From an uncultured Gammaproteobacteria bacterium (GTDB lineage Bacteria; Pseudomonadota; Gammaproteobacteria; Arenicellales; Poriferihabitantaceae), in NCBI GenBank assembly GCA_947259885.1, contig CAMYNW010000002.1:1-64000 (forward strand): 64,000 nt of DNA, in the 5' to 3' direction. The notes beneath the pieces were generated by a model, which saw nothing but the letters and a program-made list of their open reading frames with translations, did no database searches and was not told the DNA's origin. Shown one piece after another: positions 58,547-64,000 of this stretch. Made by a program: the position numbers and the translations under genes. Numbering within the stretch: position 1 is the first letter of the stretch; the number at the start of each line of letters is the position of its first letter.

Positions 58547-59548
58547 GTGAGTGAGATCAACCTCACCTATCTGAATGGTCCCGACATCGAACAATTATCG
58601 ATGTCGGACCAGGAAATTCTCGACGCTGTAGAAGCGGGATTAAGGGCCGACGGTAAAGGCCAGACCGTGATCGAACCGCGCATGCATCTGACGCCGGACC
58701 CGGCGTTCAACGGACACTTCAATGTCCTGCGCGGTTACGTCGAGCCACTGAATGCTGCGGGTGTGAAGATCGTCGGTGACTATGTTGACAACTACAAGCA
58801 GGGTTTACCGTCAGAGATGGCGATGCTCAATCTGTTTGATCCCCGCACCGGCATGCCCCAGGCTATCCTCGATGCCACCGCCATCACCGAAATGCGCACC
58901 GGTGCGCTGAGCGCCCTCGGCGCGAAATATCTCGCACCGCAGAGCCCGAAAGTACTCGGCCATATCGGCGCCCGCGGTACCGCATACTGGAATGTGCGCC
59001 TGCTCGATTTTCTGTTTGACTTCGAAGAGATCCGCGTGCATTCGAGAAGACCCGAGAGCCGCAACAGTTTCGCCGAACGCCTTGCCCAGGATCTGAATAA
59101 ACCAGTGATCGCAACAGAGGATTGGGAAAGCTGCCTCAATGGCGCCGATATTCTTGTCGAAGCGTCGCGACTGCCGGAACCGCAGCCACTGTTTAAAACC
59201 GAGTGGGTCAGGAAAGGCGCACTGGTGATTCCTTATGGCACCATGAGCACTTTAGAGCTCGACCATACCGACATCATGGACAAGATCGTGGTCGATGATC
59301 GCGGCCAGATGAATGCAGGGCCGTTCGGCGCACTCAGACCGCATATCAATGCCGGTAAAGTGAGCACGGAAACAGTCCATGCGGAAATCGGCGAGATCGT
59401 CGCCGGCAGCAGGCCAGGAAGAGAGAGCGATGACGAAACAATTCTATTCTGGCACCGCGGTCTCGCAACCAGCGATATTGCACTCGGTTCGGCGATGCTG
59501 GACAAGGCGCAAAAACTTAGTGTGGGACAAACATTGCGGTATGCCTGA
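58547..59548 (+). CDS. Ornithine cyclodeaminase/mu-crystallin family protein
   Basis: This is a 333-residue NAD(P)-binding enzyme. The substrate arginine/lysine region lies in the N-terminal half (N-Y-K-Q-G-L-P), with T-E-M-R-T-G-A-L-S-A-L-G-A before a Rossmann segment G-H-I-G-A-R-G-T-A. The usual G-x-G-x-Q-A motif is altered (G-A-R-G-T-A). Relatives cyclise ornithine, reduce imines or bind ketimines. It starts with GTG 2 bp after hutU, so it belongs to the hut operon. A known hut step does not need it; it may process a related amino acid. Confidence 0.9.
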   Translation: MSEINLTYLNGPDIEQLSMSDQEILDAVEAGLRADGKGQTVIEPRMHLTPDPAFNGHFNVLRGYVEPLNAAGVKIVGDYVDNYKQGLPSEMAMLNLFDPRTGMPQAILDATAITEMRTGALSALGAKYLAPQSPKVLGHIGARGTAYWNVRLLDFLFDFEEIRVHSRRPESRNSFAERLAQDLNKPVIATEDWESCLNGADILVEASRLPEPQPLFKTEWVRKGALVIPYGTMSTLELDHTDIMDKIVVDDRGQMNAGPFGALRPHINAGKVSTETVHAEIGEIVAGSRPGRESDDETILFWHRGLATSDIALGSAMLDKAQKLSVGQTLRYA

Positions 59549-59608
59549 CCGCACTTGATACAATAGATCCAAATTTTTCATCGCGCCGCGTGACGCGGAT
59601 CGAGCCTT

Positions 59609-59770
59609 GGGAACCTCTGCGTAAGTCTGGGCGAATCAAGTTGATATTCAAAATGATCAAGATCAAGGCAAAAAATCGTAGCAATAGCTGAGCTATTCCG
59701 AGATTTTTTAACGCAGAGATTGATTATTTTGGACTCAAATTGATCGTTCATGACTTATGCAGAGGATCCC
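59609..59770. mobile_element. MITE-like element with 19-bp terminal inverted repeats
   Basis: GGGAACCTCTGCGTAAGTC (59609-59627) is repeated in inverted form as GACTTATGCAGAGGATCCC (59752-59770) with 17 of 19 positions matching. The 162-bp element has no ORF. Its centre has a perfect palindrome AATAGCTGAGCTATT flanked by imperfect A6/T6 arms. I cannot see a certain target duplication, and no parent transposase is in the window. It lies 30 bp upstream of the SDR ATG and so may change that gene's expression. Confidence 0.7.
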
Positions 59771-59800
59771 TAATTCAAACTCTCTACTTCGAAGCGACAT

Positions 59801-60505
59801 ATGAACAACATTAAAGGAAAAAAAGCGATGGTGCTTGGCGGCACGTCGGGGATTGGCCTCGCAACCGCGAGGCAGCTGCGTGATGCAGGCGCTGAGGTGA
59901 TCGCAGTGAGTCGAAGCGGCGCCATCGACGATGAACACGACGGCATATCGCTTGAATCCTGCGATGTTCTCGATCGTGACGCATTGAGCCAGCTGTTCTC
60001 TCGCCATGCCCCATTCGATTATCTGGTCTGCGCCGCGACCGGCGGCCCACGCGCCAAGGGACCCTTTGCCGACATGGATCTGGATGAATTCCAGGGTTCG
60101 TTTGCCAAACTATGGGGCTACACCAATGCGGTCCGTTTAGGCCTCGAGGCGTTAACCGAAGACGGCGCCATTGTGCTGGTCAGCGGTTCTCCCGCAAGAA
60201 AGTGCGGGCCCGGAATGCTGGCGATCTCGACAGTAGGTAACGCGGTGGAAGGATTTGCCCGGGGGTTAGTGCCAGAGATCGCGCCGCGGCGAATCAACGT
60301 GGTTTCACCAGGCTTGATTGATACACCCATGGTGACACTCGAAGGGCAGGAACGCATCGAACATTTTCAAAAGGCAACGGCGCAACAACCGATTCCGCGG
60401 CCCGGCACACCAGAAGAATTAGCCCAAGCCATTGTGCTCACGTTAACGAACACGTTTATGACCGGCGCGGTGATTGACGTAGACGGCGGCATCCTGCTGC
60501 CCTGA
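59801..60505 (+). CDS. SDR-fold protein lacking the catalytic Tyr-x-x-x-Lys motif
   Basis: This is a 234-residue Rossmann-fold protein. The nucleotide-binding segment G-G-T-S-G-I-G (residues 13-19) and the late S-P-G-L-I-D-T-P block are those of an SDR. Where the motif YxxxK is expected, the sequence reads G-M-L-A-I-S-T-V-G-N-A, i.e. Leu140 and Thr144 replace Tyr and Lys. The serine stretch (L-V-S-G-S) is kept. It could be a reductase with altered chemistry or a non-catalytic protein. It lies behind the MITE and convergent with the atypical ammonia-lyase gene, 17 bp away. Confidence 0.9.
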   Translation: MNNIKGKKAMVLGGTSGIGLATARQLRDAGAEVIAVSRSGAIDDEHDGISLESCDVLDRDALSQLFSRHAPFDYLVCAATGGPRAKGPFADMDLDEFQGSFAKLWGYTNAVRLGLEALTEDGAIVLVSGSPARKCGPGMLAISTVGNAVEGFARGLVPEIAPRRINVVSPGLIDTPMVTLEGQERIEHFQKATAQQPIPRPGTPEELAQAIVLTLTNTFMTGAVIDVDGGILLP

Positions 60506-60521
60506 GCAGCAACGTTAACGC

Positions 60522-62027
60522 TTAGTGGCTATCGAGGAGATAGCAACCTGCCTGCACCTGCTTCGCCACTGACTCAATATCTTTTGTCAGCGGGCGATCC
60601 TGTTCAAGCGTGGCAGAAACTTCTCTAACCCGCTTGAACATCGATTTAACTCGGGGCGCAGACTCTGCATTACCTCGCAATTCATAGGCCTGACTGGCGA
60701 CAATCAATTCGATTGCGCAAAGCGATTCGGCGTTGGCAACAACACGGTCCAGCGCCTTGATCGCAACAGGCGCATTGGTTTGAATATCTTCCACTCCGTC
60801 GGCGTTGACACTCGGCCACACGGGCACAGGCATCGCAGCATGAGAAAGCTCCGCCACCAGCGCTTCGGCAATTTTAAGCACCGGCGCAAAACCATTTGAA
60901 TTGGAGCCGGGCGCTGCGAGGTATTGCGGCAGACCGGAAAAGCGTTCAGTTAACAGCTTAACGATTCTCGAAAGCTGCGTCGTCGCAACATGCACAAATG
61001 CATTGCTCAACGTCTGCGCCGCGATGCTCAATAGCGGCGTGTGATACGCGCCGCAGGAAATAATTCTGCGCTGCGCCAGATCCACCACGGGGTTATCACT
61101 CGCCCCATTGATTTCATTCTCTGCGGCATCACGGGCAAAGTCGAGCGTCGCGATACCCGCGCCATGCACTTCGGTCACGTTACGCATTGAAAGGGGATCC
61201 TGCAAACGCCGTGCATTCGCCGTGTTTAAGATCGGGCTGCCCTGCAACAAATCGAGAAGCTGCTGCGCAGCAACCGATCGCCCGGGTTGCGGACGCATTT
61301 CCGCCGCGATTGGATCGAGCGGCGTAAGGTTCGCCATAAACGCTTCCATGCTGAGCGCCGCGGCGGACTGTATCGATTCCATCATGCGTGATGCCCGATT
61401 AACACCAAGCGCCATCATCGCCGCAGAAAAACTGGAGTGATTAGCCAGCGCCAGTCCATCACGCGGACCGAGAGATAATGGCGTAATACCCGCTGCTTGC
61501 ATAACCGCTAAAGAATCCGCAACAGCACCCTTCTGATCAAACATCTGCCCTTCCCCGATCAAGGCAAGGCCCAACGTTGCACCCCAGCACAGATCGCCCG
61601 CACCAATCGAACCCACCTCTCCGATAACAGGGATCAGCCCCCTGTTCAAACACTGCTGCAGACACTCGACCACCGCCATATCCGCACCCGCGGCCCCTTT
61701 CAACAGTGTATTCAACCGCACCGCCATCGCCGCGCGCACAATCGGAATCGACAGCGGTTCACCGATGGCATGAGCCCGCCCACGAATGGTCTGATAAGAA
61801 AATTCAGCCAGTGCATCCGCACCGAGCTTTTCACCGGCGCGCGAACCCAAACCCGTAGTGAGCCCGTAGACGCTATCGCCCCGCTCGAGCGCCTCCATCA
61901 CCACAGCACGCGCATCGTGCACACGCTTAACCCCCTCGGGCGCAAGTTCGACCACCGCTGGATCCTCGCCCGCAATCAACGCAAGTTCTTCTATCGTGAG
62001 ATGACTGCCATCGAGAATTATGGTCAT
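60522..62027 (-). CDS. Histidine/phenylalanine ammonia-lyase-fold protein without the MIO serine
   Basis: This is a 501-residue homologue of HutH. The N-terminal Tyr54 loop V-Y-G-L-T-T-G-L-G and the S-D-N-P-V segment are kept. At the cofactor site the sequence is G-S-I-G-A143-G144-D-L. One residue, the Ser of Ala-Ser-Gly, is missing, so the standard MIO cannot form. The D-P-Y-x-x-R block is D-P-L-S-M-R. It may be a lyase or lyase-like enzyme with other chemistry, or a binding protein. The ATG is 62027, 7 bp after the EamA gene stop, so the two appear co-transcribed. Confidence 0.88.
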   Translation of the reverse strand: MTIILDGSHLTIEELALIAGEDPAVVELAPEGVKRVHDARAVVMEALERGDSVYGLTTGLGSRAGEKLGADALAEFSYQTIRGRAHAIGEPLSIPIVRAAMAVRLNTLLKGAAGADMAVVECLQQCLNRGLIPVIGEVGSIGAGDLCWGATLGLALIGEGQMFDQKGAVADSLAVMQAAGITPLSLGPRDGLALANHSSFSAAMMALGVNRASRMMESIQSAAALSMEAFMANLTPLDPIAAEMRPQPGRSVAAQQLLDLLQGSPILNTANARRLQDPLSMRNVTEVHGAGIATLDFARDAAENEINGASDNPVVDLAQRRIISCGAYHTPLLSIAAQTLSNAFVHVATTQLSRIVKLLTERFSGLPQYLAAPGSNSNGFAPVLKIAEALVAELSHAAMPVPVWPSVNADGVEDIQTNAPVAIKALDRVVANAESLCAIELIVASQAYELRGNAESAPRVKSMFKRVREVSATLEQDRPLTKDIESVAKQVQAGCYLLDSH

Positions 62028-62033
62028 ATGCAA

Positions 62034-62963
62034 CTACGCCTTAGTATCTGCTTTCTTGCGACTGAAAGAATGCAACGTGCGCGAAACATTTTGTCTCGTG
62101 CTGTCTTCACGCAAACCAAGCCAGGTATTTACCGCCAACGTGAGCAGCACAATGGTGCCGCCGACGATCGAGTATATGCCTGGATTTTCTCTGATCACAA
62201 GCCACACCCATAAAGGCCCGAGGATCGTTTCGAGCAACATCATCAGACTCACTTCCGGAGCGGGTATATAGCGCGGCCCTAGAAACATCAGGGAGCTAGC
62301 CACGGGCAGCATCACCGCACCCATGATGAACAAAAAAAAGAGATCGAGATTGCTGGTGCTCATCGGATCGATAAACTGCGAGAGCACCAATCCGGTCAAA
62401 ATTCCGCCCATTGCCAAGGCCGGCAAAATATCCCGGCTTTTTGCCACGCGAATGATCGAAAACTGCAGTGCGAGGACACCCGCCCCGAACAACCCCGCCA
62501 GATCTCCGAGCCATGCGCCTTCTTTCCCTTGGCTGCCTCGTGTGATGATGATAATACCGATCAGCACGGCGCCGATAGCGACCCATGTTCTTCGCGGCAC
62601 CCGTTCTTTCAGAAACAGCCACGCGATCAACGCCGCCCAGATCGGCGTGGTGCTCAACATGAAAAGCGTGTTGGCCACCGAGGTGTGGGTTATGGAGTAG
62701 ATAAACAGCAGGTTGCCGACGCCATAACTCACCATCACGACATATTCCGCCCAGGAAAAACCCGCGAACACCGTCAGGGTTTTACTGCGGTAACGTAATA
62801 CGACAAACGTCATCGCCACCAATCCGAACAGCAGCGCCCTCCAGAAAGTGATGGTTAAGGAATCCGCGCTGATAAACCGGGTTAACAACCCATCCGGGCT
62901 GACAGCCAGCACGCCCAAGGCGGTGATCAGATAGCCCTTGGCACGGGTCGATAACGACCCCAT
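62034..62963 (-). CDS. EamA/DMT-family transporter
   Basis: This is a 309-residue protein with ten predicted membrane helices in two EamA repeats (first: L-G-V-L-A-V-S-P-D-G-L-L-T-R-F; a later V-P-R-R-T-W segment between repeats). Its ATG (62961-62963) overlaps the stop of the YcaQ-like gene by one base (TGATG). It is followed 6 bp later by the MIO-less lyase gene, hence a likely ycaQ-eamA-lyase operon. It may move the lyase substrate or product; this is inference. Confidence 0.9.
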   Translation of the reverse strand: MGSLSTRAKGYLITALGVLAVSPDGLLTRFISADSLTITFWRALLFGLVAMTFVVLRYRSKTLTVFAGFSWAEYVVMVSYGVGNLLFIYSITHTSVANTLFMLSTTPIWAALIAWLFLKERVPRRTWVAIGAVLIGIIIITRGSQGKEGAWLGDLAGLFGAGVLALQFSIIRVAKSRDILPALAMGGILTGLVLSQFIDPMSTSNLDLFFLFIMGAVMLPVASSLMFLGPRYIPAPEVSLMMLLETILGPLWVWLVIRENPGIYSIVGGTIVLLTLAVNTWLGLREDSTRQNVSRTLHSFSRKKADTKA

Positions 62964-64000
62964 CACAAATTCACCTGGCGTTGCAGAACCGTTTTGAGCT
63001 CAGGGGTGCAAATATTGCCAATGCTGATGGCAGCGCACTGATTAAACGCAGCGAAGGCGCGAAGTTCGGCAGCCAGCGCAGCGGAAAATTGCTCCAGCTT
63101 TCGCATTCCAGGTTCCAGCACCAGGTTGCGCACTTCAAATGCACCCTGCTGACGGTGTGTCTTGCAATCCATCCTTGCTACCAGCTTTCCCTGCCACAGC
63201 ACCGGCAAGGTGAAATAACCATACTTGCGTTTCGACTCCGGCAGGTAACATTCAATCTGGTAATCAAATCCAAACAGATCCTGCAGTCGTTTACGCTGGA
63301 TCACCAGATTATCAAATGGTGAAAGAATTTTTGCTCTGGACCTTGCAAGGGACTTGCTCAGAACATCCATGGCATCGGGTAACATCAGCCAGGCGTCCTT
63401 CTTGATCGTGATCTTTTCAATGTCACCGGCTTCAAGCATTTCATCGATAACTTCACGCGCGGTCTGCTGCATGCCCTTTCGAAGATGCGTGATCTCCGGC
63501 TGCCTGCCCAGGCCCTGGGCTCTTAAAAACGAGTGCACCAGAAATCGCACGTATTCTTTTTTAGATGGCACTGAGACATCGATCGCGGCCGGCAACACGT
63601 TCTCGGTCAGATCGTAAACCTTGTTAAACCCTTCCCTGCGCACTGCCATGATTCGCCCTTCGATGAACAATTGCTCCAGCGCATACTTGGCGGGTTTCCA
63701 TTCCCACATTGCTTTCTTACCGGGGTTGGGATCCTCAAAGTCTCTGGCACGAAGTGGGCCTTCGTCGCGAATCCGCGCTAGCACGCTATTCATTAACTTT
63801 TTATCCTTCGAATGCCATCGACCAGCGCCGGCAATCTCGTTATGCATACGGGGCAAACAATAGCGATAGTCTTCGATGGGCAGATATGCCGCGGCGTGAG
63901 ACCAGTATTCAAACACTTTTCGATCTTCCACCAGCCTATCAAGCTGAGAATGTTTATAACGCGGATTGCGATTCCACAACGTATGATGGTGGGCCCGTTC
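62963..64000 (-). CDS. ycaQ: YcaQ-like winged-helix DNA glycosylase, partial (5' end outside window)
   Basis: About 345 residues of a roughly 400-residue protein are present; the frame stays open through the right edge. The visible start reads R-A-H-H and then F-E-Y-W-S-H-A-A-A-Y-L-P, with winged-helix repeats and the C-terminal S-P-F-D-N-L and R-K-Y-G-Y-F-T-L-P-V-L blocks of the HTH_42/AlkZ-like family. In E. coli YcaQ removes interstrand crosslinks; the catalytic QxD/QxQ motif lies in the missing N-terminal part and cannot be checked. Confidence 0.92.
   Translation of the reverse strand, partial: ERAHHHTLWNRNPRYKHSQLDRLVEDRKVFEYWSHAAAYLPIEDYRYCLPRMHNEIAGAGRWHSKDKKLMNSVLARIRDEGPLRARDFEDPNPGKKAMWEWKPAKYALEQLFIEGRIMAVRREGFNKVYDLTENVLPAAIDVSVPSKKEYVRFLVHSFLRAQGLGRQPEITHLRKGMQQTAREVIDEMLEAGDIEKITIKKDAWLMLPDAMDVLSKSLARSRAKILSPFDNLVIQRKRLQDLFGFDYQIECYLPESKRKYGYFTLPVLWQGKLVARMDCKTHRQQGAFEVRNLVLEPGMRKLEQFSAALAAELRAFAAFNQCAAISIGNICTPELKTVLQRQVNL

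Noticed and set aside
60522..62027. Assignment of the second lyase as ergothionase
   Set aside because: Ergothionases belong to the aspartase/fumarase superfamily, whereas this is an HAL/PAL-fold protein.

Overview
The window looks like a chromosomal segment of a gammaproteobacterium. Three things support this: the 16S rRNA fragment at the left edge; the conserved blocks rrn-tyrS-M23-anmK, tRNA(Pro-Arg-His-Leu)-tig-clpP-clpX-lon-hupB-ppiD and ridA-recG-ubiA; and gammaproteobacterial families such as PpiD, DjlA, DarP/YjgA and UbiA. A more exact taxon cannot be read from the sequence. The many oxygenase, DUF547 and exported-enzyme genes would fit a free-living aquatic heterotroph, but that is inference.

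Layout. 1-14.6 kb: the 5' two thirds of a 16S rRNA gene with a strong stringent-type rrn promoter, then tyrS, an envelope M23 peptidase, anmK, ridA-recG-ubiA, an SDR, a Nudix hydrolase, priA (preceded by three DnaA boxes) and pyrC. 14.7-26.7 kb: a proteostasis block on the minus strand (tig, clpP, clpX, lon, hupB, ppiD) with six tRNA genes. One of these, tRNA-Arg(UCU), is split by a 293-nt group I intron. htpG is divergent, behind a near-perfect sigma-32 promoter. 26.7-50.4 kb: accessory and housekeeping genes (tag, EamA transporters, an M20 peptidase, an NhaP-type antiporter, two DUF547 proteins, glycosyltransferases, Ogt, a secreted vanadium haloperoxidase-like enzyme, a TauD dioxygenase, an MFS carrier, a second EF-G, DjlA, DarP, a radical SAM protein). 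Two small genes at 37.7-39.2 kb are each broken by a single-base frameshift. 50.5-64 kb: a histidine-utilisation (hut) locus.

The hut locus is organised around one HutC-type operator between two divergent arms: hutF-hutH-phyH leftwards and hutI-hutC-hutU-OCD rightwards. Together HutH, HutU, HutI and HutF take histidine to N-formylglutamate; no HutG is visible. Attached to the core are a PhyH-type oxygenase, an ornithine-cyclodeaminase homologue, an SDR that lacks the Tyr-x-x-x-Lys motif, and a second histidine-ammonia-lyase-fold protein that lacks the serine needed to form the MIO prosthetic group. An EamA transporter and a YcaQ-like protein follow. A 162-bp MITE-like element sits upstream of the odd SDR.

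The strongest observations are the group I intron in tRNA-Arg(UCU) and the extended hut locus with its two motif-degenerate enzymes. Next come the two frameshifted genes, the DnaA-box cluster at priA and the missing canonical start codon of recG.
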